Source of the DNA: Desulfomonile tiedjei
Lineage (GTDB): Bacteria; Desulfobacterota; Desulfomonilia; Desulfomonilales; Desulfomonilaceae
DNA length: 64,000 nucleotides
NCBI GenBank assembly: GCA_016212925.1
Contig: JACRDF010000047.1
Location: forward strand, 1 to 64,000
Reading direction: 5' to 3'
This document shows positions 33,445 through 42,394 of this stretch, piece by piece. The notes below the pieces were generated by a model. The model saw nothing but the letters and a program-made list of their open reading frames with translations, had not been told where the DNA came from and searched no databases. Position 1 is the stretch's first letter; each line of letters opens with the position of its first letter. The translations under genes and the position numbers were made by a program.

Positions 33445-35658
33445 CTATTTTGCTTGTTTTGCTTGCGACTGAGTCGTACCCGAATCATGCCTATGCGGGC
33501 ACCATTCCACAGGTTGGGTGCCCTTAAGAAAAGGCTCTCGGATGATCTTCGGACACACAGACGTAGAACGCAGGCCGGACTGAACACAGATTTTTCTGAA
33601 AACCACGTCAGAAGGGGCCTCGGGAGAAACGTCAGGTGTCGTCTCCGGACTCGGCAACAGACTGGAATTCAGCTTTCTAATAGCCGAGGCCCTTCCGTTG
33701 CCGCCGGGGACTCGGATCAACAGTAAGGCGTCCGCTCGATATGCGACGCTCCACACTCCAGCCTCGTCACGTACCGATAACAACGAATGGTAAGCAGCGC
33801 TCCTGTCCTCTCCCCGACCTTTGACTGTAACGGCGTCAACGCCTTTCATGAGATGGTTGACCAGAAATAATATGGCCGGATTGACTGAAACACTCTTTGG
33901 CCCTGCATCGCTTGACGGCGCCCCCCCGACCACGCGTATTCCCGGACCGATAGTCAGGGCAGTACCCAATCTTGCCATCAGACTGTAGCCTTGCGCCAAC
34001 TCCATGGGGGTGTAGGCTTGGACGCGAACGCCATGATCCGAGGTAGATCGAGCCCCAACCCCAAACTCCTTTAGAACAGACAAGATCGCTTCCTGCGGCA
34101 ACGCGGCCACGAGTCTTTGCGTCAAGAAGGACTTCTCACTGGTGAAAGCCTGCCTGAAGGTCATGGCTCCAGTCTCCCGGTTCGGAACAAAAACCTGAGA
34201 CGTGAGAGTGAATCTCGGTTCGTCTTGTTTGTCGGGAATCAGAGCGGGAATGGTTATTACAGGCAAAAGGGCCTCCAAATTGTCGCCGGCGCCAGACCAC
34301 TTTCCCGGCCCTGGAGCAATAAAAGCTTTGAGTTCACCTTTCGCCGGGTTCGCAAGAATGAGGTGAACCTGAGGGCCTGCGTCACCAAAAAACCTCAAAT
34401 TCGATTCAGCCCTCGCCTGAAGCAAAGGGTCCAAAGAGGTGAGAACGTCCTGACGAAGAGAGGAAAGATCGCTTCCAGGCAAATCCCGGGGAAGTTGCTC
34501 CTTTGCCATGTCGAGCAAGGCTGCGGCTTTCACCGCGGCGGGGCCGGGTTTCCGCATCTTGACAGGGCTGTCCAAGGCTTCCTCGTACGTGTCTCGAGAT
34601 ATCCGTCCTGTTTTGAACATAAGGCCGAGGACCATGTTCCTTCTGCTAAGAGCCCTTTCCGGGTGGCGGTACGGATTAATTACGTTTGGTGCGCGGATCA
34701 AGGCTGCGAGCAGAGCGCACTCGCCGGGTTCAAGTTCCCCAAGGTCCTTTCCAAAGAAATGCCTGGTAGCCTCAGCGACCCCTCTGACCGGATATGCCCC
34801 CCAATGTCCGAAGTATACTCGGTTAGCATAGGCCTGTAGTATGGTCTTCTTGCTGTAAAGGGCGTCGGCTATGACGGCCAGAGCCATTTCGTTAACTTTA
34901 CGGCCAAGCGTCTTGTCCGGGGAAAGCAGGGTCATCCTGATCAATTGCTGTGGAATGGTGCTTCCGCCTTGAACGTAACGTCCGGCCCTCAAATTGGTCC
35001 TCAATGCTTGTCCTATGGAGTCGATATCAATGCCGCAGTGAGTGAAAAATCGGGTATCCTCGGTGAGAAGAATCGCGTCTATCAGAAGGGAAGGGATTTT
35101 TTCCAGAGGGACAGGGCGGCACAATTCGGGTGGTTGTCCTGGTGGCGGAACAACAGCGAGAAGCTCCGGTTCAACAGTGATTTCAGCTACTTCTTCCAGG
35201 GACTGCATCACCCTGATGGAACTGATTCTGCGCCAATCCAGAGAAATGGTAACGGGCCCGGTTAATACGCCCTGACGTGACAAAGGCGAATGCCTCAAAA
35301 AAATAGTCAAAGCGGAGCCCGACCGACTCCACTGCCCCGGCTCCGCGACTGCGCTGGGGCTCTCGGTGTAGCCTAACCTGCCCAAGCGTTCCAACAGGGC
35401 GACTGTCTCGACATCATCGCCGGTCTTAAAGGAGTGGGGGGCTGCATGAATATATATGGGCCATTTGCGAAGCTTGAACTCGAAGGACCAGATTATCAAG
35501 CCGACCAGGACCAACGCATAGCATCCGGCAAGAACCATTACGATCTGGGCCACTCTTTTGAGAACTATCAAAAATCGTTTCGGCTTTGAATCCACCTGGT
35601 CTCTCTGCCAGCCCTGAGGATTGCTGCGAACCCGAAGCGTGCCGTCTCCGTCTCGCAT
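33445..35658 (-). CDS. Class A penicillin-binding protein-like transglycosylase with degenerate transpeptidase half
   Basis: This 737-residue protein has an N-terminal cytoplasmic tail, one membrane helix (IVMVLAGCYALVLVGLIIWSF), a UB2H-like domain (YTESPSAVAEPGQWSRSG) and a GT51 transglycosylase domain. The GT51 motif EDTRFFTHCGID...GGSTIPQQLIRM contains the catalytic Glu pair region and is intact. The C-terminal half has PBP layout (TFRQAFTSEKSFLTQRLVA, YTPMELAQGYSLMA), but I cannot find SxxK, SxN or KTG: the KTG position reads VTVKGRGED. It would polymerise glycan strands in the periplasm, while its transpeptidase role seems lost or altered. The start is ATG without a strong ribosome site. 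Confidence 0.85.
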   Translation of the reverse strand: MRDGDGTLRVRSNPQGWQRDQVDSKPKRFLIVLKRVAQIVMVLAGCYALVLVGLIIWSFEFKLRKWPIYIHAAPHSFKTGDDVETVALLERLGRLGYTESPSAVAEPGQWSRSGSALTIFLRHSPLSRQGVLTGPVTISLDWRRISSIRVMQSLEEVAEITVEPELLAVVPPPGQPPELCRPVPLEKIPSLLIDAILLTEDTRFFTHCGIDIDSIGQALRTNLRAGRYVQGGSTIPQQLIRMTLLSPDKTLGRKVNEMALAVIADALYSKKTILQAYANRVYFGHWGAYPVRGVAEATRHFFGKDLGELEPGECALLAALIRAPNVINPYRHPERALSRRNMVLGLMFKTGRISRDTYEEALDSPVKMRKPGPAAVKAAALLDMAKEQLPRDLPGSDLSSLRQDVLTSLDPLLQARAESNLRFFGDAGPQVHLILANPAKGELKAFIAPGPGKWSGAGDNLEALLPVITIPALIPDKQDEPRFTLTSQVFVPNRETGAMTFRQAFTSEKSFLTQRLVAALPQEAILSVLKEFGVGARSTSDHGVRVQAYTPMELAQGYSLMARLGTALTIGPGIRVVGGAPSSDAGPKSVSVNPAILFLVNHLMKGVDAVTVKGRGEDRSAAYHSLLSVRDEAGVWSVAYRADALLLIRVPGGNGRASAIRKLNSSLLPSPETTPDVSPEAPSDVVFRKICVQSGLRSTSVCPKIIREPFLKGTQPVEWCPHRHDSGTTQSQAKQAK

Positions 35659-35926
35659 CTGCCGTGGGAACTATAACAAACCTTGAAAAGAATCAACACC
35701 GGCACGGCAGCCCGACCGAGCGATAGGGTGCGCGTTCATACGATGAAGGGACCTCGCCGTACCGGAGGAAAATGCGCCCATGGAACGCGAATTCGTATGA
35801 GGAGGCCGCGCATGAACAAGCTAAGGCCGGCGGACCGGCACAGATGAACCAAGGGTGCTCTTTAGACTGGCCGCCAGGGCTGCCCCAACTTCGGGCCATG
35901 ATCGGAAGAGGCCGGGCATAAGACGG

Positions 35927-37120
35927 TCAGTTGCGGCTCATCAGGTATGTCACGGCGCGGTCCAGCCCATCCAGTGTAAGTTCAAACATTTGAAAAATTT
36001 GGCCTATTACTCCTATGGTCCTCGTCATGGGCCACAAACGAGAGGGGGTCGGATTGAGCCAGGCCGAATGAGCGAACAGTTTGCGGAGCAGGTGAAGCCG
36101 ATCGACGCTAGGCAGGCCGCTGCGCTCTTCTATGTGGATCGAGCCGTCGGTCGCCATCAGTTCATAAGGTGCCATGCTTGCGTCACCGAGGATAATGAGC
36201 CTCGAATCCGGATCCCAGCTTGCAAAGTCTTCGACGCGTTGCGGCTTGTATCTTCTGGGTGCGTCTTCCCAAACAAAGTCGTAGATTGTGTTGTGGAAAT
36301 AGAAAGTCTTCAAGTCCTTAAACTGCGATCTGGAATAGTTGAACAGCGTCTGAACCACGTCTATGTATGGGTCCATGGACCATCCCCCGTTGTCTATCAT
36401 GAGGATGATCTTCAGTCTGTCACGGAGGCTTCTATCGAAGACGATTTCGATTTCTCCCGCATTCCTGGTGGTAGCCCTTATGGTCTCGTCCACGTTGACC
36501 CAGTCCTTGGGGCCGACTGGAATCATCCTGCGGAGCCTCTTGAGCGCCTCCCCCATTTGGGCTTGGGTCAGGGGCCCTTCGATTGAATAATCCCTGTAAC
36601 GGCGGTCCATGGCAACTTTGATGGCGGATCGGTTCATGGAACGGCCTCCCACTCGCATCCCGCCGGGATGAAATCCTGAATGGCCTACCGGCGAGGTCCC
36701 GCGGGTACCGATCCAGCGACTGCCGCCATGATGTTCTTCGGTCTGTTCCTTGAGTCTGTCCAGGAAATATTTGATCAGATCTTCCGGCGACATGCCCTTC
36801 AATTCTTCTTGGCTGATCCCGAGGGCCTGAGCCAGGGCTTCCGGGTCCTTGAGCCACTCCTCCAGCATCTCCCGGGCCGCGTCGGCCAGGTCGATGCCTT
36901 GGAAGTCGGGAAGTTCCGCACCGTGGAAAAAGTGAGCGAAAACGCGGTCGTAGATGTCGAAATATCGTTCGCTCTTAACCAGGATGGTCCGGGCCGCCGT
37001 GTAGAAGTCACCCAACCCCGTAACCAGCCCGACCTTCAAAGCCTGCTGCAAGCGAAGGAATGACGTGGGGGAGACGGGAATCCCGGAATCCCGGAGTTTG
37101 TAAAAGAAATCAACGAACAT
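35927..37120 (-). CDS. VWA-domain protein (CoxE-like), partner of a MoxR ATPase
   Basis: This 397-residue cytoplasmic protein has an N-terminal helical region and a C-terminal von Willebrand A domain. The MIDAS-type loop reads ILMIDNGGWSMD with D243; the classical DxSxS is replaced by DNGGWS, which keeps the last serine but changes the middle residues. It lies 22 bp downstream of the MoxR-family ATPase at 37143. Such MoxR-VWA pairs assist metal insertion or assembly of large complexes, as with CoxD/CoxE and carbon monoxide dehydrogenase. The client here is unknown. The loop variant may be a family feature rather than a defect. Confidence 0.85.
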   Translation of the reverse strand: MFVDFFYKLRDSGIPVSPTSFLRLQQALKVGLVTGLGDFYTAARTILVKSERYFDIYDRVFAHFFHGAELPDFQGIDLADAAREMLEEWLKDPEALAQALGISQEELKGMSPEDLIKYFLDRLKEQTEEHHGGSRWIGTRGTSPVGHSGFHPGGMRVGGRSMNRSAIKVAMDRRYRDYSIEGPLTQAQMGEALKRLRRMIPVGPKDWVNVDETIRATTRNAGEIEIVFDRSLRDRLKIILMIDNGGWSMDPYIDVVQTLFNYSRSQFKDLKTFYFHNTIYDFVWEDAPRRYKPQRVEDFASWDPDSRLIILGDASMAPYELMATDGSIHIEERSGLPSVDRLHLLRKLFAHSAWLNPTPSRLWPMTRTIGVIGQIFQMFELTLDGLDRAVTYLMSRN

Positions 37121-37142
37121 CGCAATCCCCGCGATCCTACGG

Positions 37143-37994
37143 TCAACCGCGCACGCGCCGGCTCTGCATGACCGCCTGCTGATAATCGGAGCTTTTTTTG
37201 AAAAGTATTCCCAGGAACGGGATCTTCCCCATTACCAGATCTTTGGAGGCAAAATCGGGGTCCTGCCGAAGCGCTCTGACCCAGTTGATCAGCTCTCGGG
37301 TAGCCGGCTTTTTTTCTATTCCTTGGAATTCGCGCAAGCGGTAAAAAGTCTTGACGCAGGTGTCCAGGATATCTCGATCAAGGTCCGGAAAATGGACGCG
37401 GATGATGTCCCGCATCATGCCCGGTTCGGGAAAGGCGATATGGTGAAAATTACACCGGCCCAGGAAGGGGTCCGAAAGGTCCTTCTTGGCATTCGAGGTT
37501 ATGATGATTACAGGCCGCACCTTGGCTTTTATGGTCTTGTCTATTTCCATTATGTCGAATTCCATCTGGTCCAGCACATCGAGCATGTCGTCTTGAAAAT
37601 CGGTATCAGCTTTGTCGATCTCGTCTATGAGCAGCACGACCTTCTCCTCGCAGACGAATGACTGGCCTATCTTCCCCATCTTTATATAATCCTCAATATT
37701 GCTTACGTCGCGTTCTGAATCGCCGAACCGGCTGTCATTGAGGCGGGTAAGCGTGTCGTACTGGTACAGCGCTTCTACAAGTTTCAGACTCGACTTCACG
37801 TTGAGTACGAGAAGAGACATGTTCAAGCTTTCGGCAATGGCGTGGGCCAGCATGGTCTTACCTGTTCCCGGCTCCCCCTTAAGCAGGAGAGGCATCTCCA
37901 GGGAAATCGAGATATTGACGATCTTGGCAAGCTCTTCGTCCAAGACGTATTTGGAGGCGCCTGCAAAAACGGGTTTCATCACGTGATCAGACAT
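37143..37994 (-). CDS. MoxR-family AAA+ ATPase
   Basis: This protein of about 283 residues is a MoxR/CoxD-type ATPase. It shows Walker A GEPGTGKT (40-47), Walker B VVLLIDEIDKAD, sensor 1 ITSNAKKDL and the arginine-finger region FLGRCNFHHIAFPEP. It has no signal peptide. The ATG at 37994 is preferred, with GAGGAGCGAC upstream; an in-frame start at 38123 would add an unrelated leader. With the VWA protein it should act as a chaperone remodelling a protein complex. No cofactor-bearing enzyme genes adjoin, so the client cannot be inferred from this window. Confidence 0.92.
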   Translation of the reverse strand: MSDHVMKPVFAGASKYVLDEELAKIVNISISLEMPLLLKGEPGTGKTMLAHAIAESLNMSLLVLNVKSSLKLVEALYQYDTLTRLNDSRFGDSERDVSNIEDYIKMGKIGQSFVCEEKVVLLIDEIDKADTDFQDDMLDVLDQMEFDIMEIDKTIKAKVRPVIIITSNAKKDLSDPFLGRCNFHHIAFPEPGMMRDIIRVHFPDLDRDILDTCVKTFYRLREFQGIEKKPATRELINWVRALRQDPDFASKDLVMGKIPFLGILFKKSSDYQQAVMQSRRVRG

Positions 37995-38620
37995 AAAATG
38001 TCGCTCCTCTTTTTTTTTGAACAGCCGGGATTCGACAATCCTTTTCAACGCAACGGGAAAAAATCTTCGCATGTGGTGAACTACCCATCCCGTAGGGGTC
38101 CGAATCCTCGAAACATACTGCAAACTACTTTAATAACCGGGCTGCGGAGCCGAGTCAATCCCCTTTCAACGAAACCGTTGCGCACCCGCACGCACACTCT
38201 CTTCTGAGGGGTGAGGAGCAGGGACGGCCTTGTAAGGGTAGGGCCAGACCTCCCGAAGCCGGCGGGGACGGCCTCGTAGGAAATGGCCGCTAGGCCCCGT
38301 CCCGGTACCCGGGTCAAGGGAGGCCAACCGGGTCCCCGGCGCGCCAAAACAGGCCACACGGCCAACTTAACGCGCTGTTGCCGCGGTTCACCGCGATTTT
38401 TAGCTTGACAACCAATTTTAATGATGGCTATCTTACTCGTCAAATGAAGGCGGCAGTTTGTCCCCGACGTTGACCGTTACGCAGGACAAAAAAAGGTTGA
38501 CATCGGGGGTTATTTCTGCAATAAACTTTAATCACATCCGTAGCCATATTTTTTTGGAGGCAATCCAAATCTGGTTTGTAAGCTTCCTTTGAAAAGGATT
38601 TATGAAAGGAGGATGAGGGT
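37995..38620. other. Intergenic region upstream of the tandem Cys-rich genes
   Basis: No gene is supported in these 626 bp. A TTGACA (38497-38502) with an AT-rich stretch about 18 bp downstream is a possible promoter for the 38621 gene. Short GC-rich palindromes occur around 38240-38350. Confidence 0.4.
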
Positions 38621-39088
38621 ATGGTAAAGAGGACTTTTGTTGTTCTCGGTGTTTTGTCACTGATGTTAATGGCGGCAGGGACGTCCTTCGCCATGTTCGG
38701 TTGGGGCGGCGGCTGCGGCGCCGATTGCGGCCCCATGTATGTTCCTGTTGATTGTCCCCCGGTTCCCGGATTCAAAACAATAGTCAAAACTTGGGAAGCC
38801 AAGATCGAAGGGCCTTGCCCGGCCCCTATGGCGTGCGGCCCGGCAGCCTGTGGCGATAAGAAATGGGGCCCCGGCCTTATTTGCTCGCTGGTGGCGGCCA
38901 TTGCTACCCCCATGGACTGGATCTTTGGTGGCTGCGACGGCGTTTACGGCTGCTTCCCCGGCTTCGGCGGCGGCGGCTGCGGCGCGGGCGGTGACTGTGG
39001 CCCCTGCTTTGGACCGCTTCCTTGCGCGTTGGCGGCAGTGCCCATGGTTCTTGGTGCGCCCAGCACGATGTTCGAGCAACTCTGGTAA
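38621..39088 (+). CDS. Secreted Gly/Cys-rich protein, tandem copy 1
   Basis: This 155-residue protein has a signal peptide (MVKRTFVVLGVLSLMLMAAGTSFA) and a mature part dominated by Gly, Cys and Pro: GWGGGCGADCGPMY, CPAPMACGPAACGDKKWGPG and GFGGGGCGAGGDCGPCFGPLPC. Fifteen or so cysteines suggest disulfide cross-linking or metal binding outside the cytoplasm. A central hydrophobic helix (LICSLVAAIATPMDWIFGG) may associate with membranes. A strong GAAAGGAGGATGAGGGT leader precedes the ATG and recurs before the 39339 gene. I do not recognise the family; a surface or outer-membrane structural role is a guess. Confidence 0.68.
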   Translation: MVKRTFVVLGVLSLMLMAAGTSFAMFGWGGGCGADCGPMYVPVDCPPVPGFKTIVKTWEAKIEGPCPAPMACGPAACGDKKWGPGLICSLVAAIATPMDWIFGGCDGVYGCFPGFGGGGCGAGGDCGPCFGPLPCALAAVPMVLGAPSTMFEQLW

Positions 39089-39220
39089 TTTGCCCGGTCC
39101 GGAGACCGCACGATTCGGTACTGAAAATAGGGACCGGGCTCCTTCAGTTCGGTCCTTTTCACATCCGACAACGAGGCATGAAAACGCGGTCATCCACGGG
39201 TAGTGTCGACGAAAAAGAGC

Positions 39221-39249
39221 TTGACAAAAGCGTGTTTTTCAGATAAATA
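39221..39249 (+). promoter_or_regulatory. Sigma-70-type promoter candidate for tandem copy 2
   Basis: TTGACA at 39221-39226 and TAAATA at 39244-39249 are 17 bp apart, about 90 bp before the ATG at 39339. The match is by consensus only. Confidence 0.5.
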
Positions 39250-39338
39250 ACGCAATATCAGATTGTGTTATAAATAGAATATCCGTTAGTTTCCGGTTTT
39301 ATGAACTGGAAGGTCTTGACTGAAAGGAGGATGAGGGT

Positions 39339-39731
39339 ATGGTTAAGAAATCCGCTGTAATTCTTGGAATCCTTGCTATAATGGTGCTAAGCGTGGGGAT
39401 ATCCTGGGGTTACACCGTAGCAAAATGGCCTGTGCCTGGTATTCCCAACACGGTCTACTGTGGTGGCCCTTCCTGTCTGCCTGGTTGCCCGGATGATTAC
39501 ATGCTGAAAGGCCCCGTGGCCCCCGGCTGTGAGTGCGCGTTGATACCTGGCGTCATCCATGCGGCCTTGAGCATTCCTTACAGGGCTCTCGCGTTGCCTT
39601 TGACTCCGGCCTTTACCGGGCAGTTCTGCCCCCAGGGATGCTGCCCTGTGGATCTCGGGGAGCCCGCGTATGTGACAGCGGCTGTTCCGTGCACCCCTGT
39701 CAACATTTATGTGCCGCCCAAAGGCTGGTAA
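39339..39731 (+). CDS. Secreted Cys/Pro-rich protein, tandem copy 2
   Basis: This 130-residue protein shares with the 38621 gene its signal peptide style (MVKKSAVILGILAIMVLSVGISWG), a high Cys and Pro content (CGGPSCLPGCPDDYML, CECALIPG, CPQGCCPVD) and a middle hydrophobic segment (HAALSIPYRALALPLTPAF). The 21-base leader around its ribosome site and start is almost identical to that of the first copy, so the pair looks like a tandem duplication that has since diverged. A hairpin (39766-39795) follows the stop. The family is not recognised; cysteine-mediated surface assembly is possible. Confidence 0.68.
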   Translation: MVKKSAVILGILAIMVLSVGISWGYTVAKWPVPGIPNTVYCGGPSCLPGCPDDYMLKGPVAPGCECALIPGVIHAALSIPYRALALPLTPAFTGQFCPQGCCPVDLGEPAYVTAAVPCTPVNIYVPPKGW

Positions 39732-39765
39732 CTCAACAGACTGAAGTGAATACTTGATGCCTATA

Positions 39766-39795
39766 AAGGCCGGGCGTGCTTACTCCCGGCCTTTG
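39766..39795 (+). terminator. Hairpin downstream of tandem copy 2
   Basis: AAAGGCCGGG (39766-39775) and CCCGGCCTTT (39786-39795) form a perfect 10-bp stem with a 10-base loop, 34 bp after the stop. There is no T tract. Confidence 0.5.
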
Positions 39796-40256
39796 GCGCG
39801 TTCTCGCGGCCCGACGCGATCAATAGAAGGCACCGCGCAAGAATGCGGCCCCTCGGATGATAACCAACCTGACCGCTCACCTTTGGCCGATTATTGCGCC
39901 GGCTAAATCCACATACCCTTAAAGCCTTAACGACAAACCGGCCCGCTTGGCACTTGGAAGTCGTGAAAACGCGTCCCTCGCCCTCCGGGGGCCTGGCGCG
40001 CCAAGACATGAAACGTTACGACTGTTAGGCAATTCCAGCGAAGCCTATCCCAACCCCCATGCCTAAACTTGCCAACAACGAATAGTGGAAATATGTCGCG
40101 GACTTGATACCGCGGACGTCGCAAGCTCATCCGCGCATGGACGCTCCTGGCGCGTCGGCGACACCATATGGAGGCTGGGTAGTGGGTCAGTTTGAATTTT
40201 CGGATTCGGTGGATGCGGCCCCACCGTCATCGCGGCGGAAGCCGGGGTGGCGGGTG

Positions 40257-40462
40257 GTGAATATAACAAGTGTCAAAAATAATGTCTGATGGCGCAAAGC
40301 GGTTCCGGGAAAGTAGTAGGTGCCGGCCTCCGTGCCGGCACATTTTGCCAATATAAATCAATCACGCCCCTGGCGTGACAGGGACGCCGGTCCCCACTGA
40401 TTTTCTAGGAGTTCGGGTTGTACAAACGGTCAAGAATTGTGGCAAGTGGTATAAGCCATTAC
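40257..40462 (+). repeat. MITE-like composite element, copy 3
   Basis: The left end is GTGAATATAACAAGTGTCAA (40257-40276), related to the reverse complement of the 31670-31695 end. The right end is AATTGTGGCAAGTGGTATAA (40435-40454) followed by GCCATTAC, related to the 31470 end. Inside are the GTGCCGGC palindrome (40320-40341) and GGCGTGACAGGGACGCC (40372-40388). Confidence 0.55.
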
Positions 40463-40632
40463 TTCTGGCAAACACTATGGGTGCCACTGACCTAGTGTCC
40501 AGGCCGGTGGGGCTTTTGCTGCGGAGTTATCTCCGCGGTTTGAAAGCGAGGTATGGCAAGAGCCAAGAACAGCTCTGCATCAGGCGATGGACCTTCGCTG
40601 ACGGCAGGCAGGGGAGTGTCAAAACGGAGGCC

Positions 40633-41829
40633 TCAGCGGCTTTGTTGGGCGGGTTTGCGGTCGACGGCAGGGGCCTTTTTAAGCCGGCCTTCTTTGGGCA
40701 GGAAGAAAATGAACGCGCACACGGCTGCGCTCACGAACATGACAAGCCCCCCGATCAAGAACATGAATGCCAGTCCCTGGAGATTTGCAACCCATCCCCA
40801 GGCGAGGACTGAAACATTGATGCCTATGCCGAAGGATCCTGTGTACAGGGCAACAACAACGGCGCGGTTGTCTTGGTTCGCTCGGTCTACCATTCTGGCC
40901 ATCATGGTCGGATAGGACAAACCCTGTACCACACCGAACAGAACGCCCAGGAGCACGGTCTCCGAAACTGAATCAATCTGCGAGGTTGACCCCAGCATCA
41001 CCCCGAAACCAAGCAAACAGGCGATAATTATCTTTTCTCTGTTCGCTCGATCCGTGACCTGACCGAAAAAAACCCGTATGGCAATAAGGCTGCAGCCATA
41101 AGCAACGAAGAATATTCCAGCCTGCAACCCCAGAGAATTGGCGTAAAGAGGAAAGAAGGTGTTCATGGCCGCGAAACCGGACCCGAAGATCGCCGCCATG
41201 GTCATCATGGCGAGATGGCCGTCCTGACGTGCTGTAGGAAAGAACCCGGCAAGCGAGGTGCCCGCGGGCCTGCGGTCCGAATCCTTGACCATAAGAGCCA
41301 ACAGAAATCCCAATAGCCCAAAGCCGGCTAAAAGCAGGAAATATGCGTCAAATCCCCAGGTCAGGTGAACCTTCTCGCCAAGATAAGGGCCCACCGCCAC
41401 TGCAAGCGATCCTGACACTCCAAAGAGACCTATGCCTTGCGCCCTCCTCTCGGGGGGAACCAGGTCGATCGCCGCTGTCGCACAACCGTTAAAGCAAGCG
41501 GCAAAAGCGACCCCCTGGATCAGCCGGACAACGATCATCAAGGGGGAATAGCTTTGGAAGAACAAGAATGCCAGGTTCGTGAGGCCTATCAGGAGGATTC
41601 CCCCAACAATAAAAAGCCGCCTTCCGTAACGGTCGATCAGTGGCGCCACAAGTGGTAGGGAGCCTAACGAACTAATTCCAATGGAGCCCATCACCAAGCC
41701 CACATCGATATTGTTCCCTCCCAACTTAACGATGAACACCGGTAGAAAGCACCAGGTGGCGACCACGAGAAACAGACAACAATTGGTAGCAGTTATCAAC
41801 AGGAATTGGGCATTCAACAAACCGGGCAT
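40633..41829 (-). CDS. MFS transporter
   Basis: This 398-residue inner-membrane protein has 12 predicted transmembrane helices in two six-helix halves. The motif between helices 2 and 3 is LVAPLIDRYGRRLFIVGG, close to the MFS A motif. Other landmarks are RLIQGVAFAACFNG in helix 4 and RVFFGQVTDRANREKIII in the second half. The Lys/Arg-rich C-terminus (FFLPKEGRLKKAPAVDRKPAQ) is cytoplasmic. The class resembles small-molecule or drug exporters, but the substrate cannot be inferred. It stands alone between gene-poor stretches. Confidence 0.9.
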   Translation of the reverse strand: MPGLLNAQFLLITATNCCLFLVVATWCFLPVFIVKLGGNNIDVGLVMGSIGISSLGSLPLVAPLIDRYGRRLFIVGGILLIGLTNLAFLFFQSYSPLMIVVRLIQGVAFAACFNGCATAAIDLVPPERRAQGIGLFGVSGSLAVAVGPYLGEKVHLTWGFDAYFLLLAGFGLLGFLLALMVKDSDRRPAGTSLAGFFPTARQDGHLAMMTMAAIFGSGFAAMNTFFPLYANSLGLQAGIFFVAYGCSLIAIRVFFGQVTDRANREKIIIACLLGFGVMLGSTSQIDSVSETVLLGVLFGVVQGLSYPTMMARMVDRANQDNRAVVVALYTGSFGIGINVSVLAWGWVANLQGLAFMFLIGGLVMFVSAAVCAFIFFLPKEGRLKKAPAVDRKPAQQSR

Positions 41830-42005
41830 TACCGAAACTCTCCATTACCTCCGCTGGCGCCATTACTAAAAGGTGACAGCAATTCCTAAGACCGGGAGCA
41901 TACCATCTTGACGCTCATTTTCACAACAGGGATCAGATCAGCAGTTTCAACGCGGTGACCGCAGACCAAGAGCGCGGCGACCGCCATTAACATTTACATG
42001 ACACA

Positions 42006-42320
42006 TCAAGCCGAATATGGTTCGCGCGTTCCAGGAAAATTCATTCCTCGCTCCAACCGCCGATCTTTGAACGGCAGGCGTCGAGGGGGTCTGCTGCCTG
42101 GAGGAACATATTCTGCCGGCGGAGAGGCGGGACCTTCCAAATTGGAGGGAGCCTGATCGTCATCAGACTTAGGACGAACCGAACCGCTGTCCGGCACGTC
42201 CTCTTCGAGAATCTTTGGGCTTTCGGCCGGGACCTTTCTTTCCGGAAGAATTGTGGAGCAGCCTGAAATCCACAGTAGAACCGTTGCCAGCATTATCGAA
42301 CGGACCAACCAAGTAAACAT
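42006..42320 (-). CDS. Small Pro-rich lipoprotein
   Basis: This protein of about 104 residues has a lipoprotein signal (MFTWLVRSIMLATVLLWISGC) whose lipobox ISGC ends at C21. The mature part is low-complexity and rich in Pro, Glu and Arg (ILEEDVPDSGSVRPKSDDD, PPAEYVPPGSRPPRRLP), so probably disordered. The ATG at 42320 is chosen because the signal begins there; GGGGAAGT lies upstream. It follows the CAP-domain protein gene by 74 bp on the same strand. The function is unknown; a periplasmic scaffold or linker is possible. Confidence 0.65.
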   Translation of the reverse strand: MFTWLVRSIMLATVLLWISGCSTILPERKVPAESPKILEEDVPDSGSVRPKSDDDQAPSNLEGPASPPAEYVPPGSRPPRRLPFKDRRLERGMNFPGTREPYSA

Positions 42321-42394
42321 GAAGACTTCCCCTTGCACTGTCTTTGTGCGGGATGGACAAGGCATGAGCGATATACAGGCTCCTAATCTTTTCG

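Larger units (their letters stand above)
39732..40632. other. Gene-poor region with terminator hairpin and MITE-like copy
   Basis: This 901-bp gap has no gene I can support. It contains the hairpin at 39766-39795 and the element at 40257-40462. The ORFs across it lack ribosome sites and domain signatures. Confidence 0.5.

Noticed and set aside
34117-34839. 240-residue plus-strand ORF antisense to the PBP gene
   Set aside because: It has no family match, and the PBP glycosyltransferase motifs are unambiguous on the other strand.
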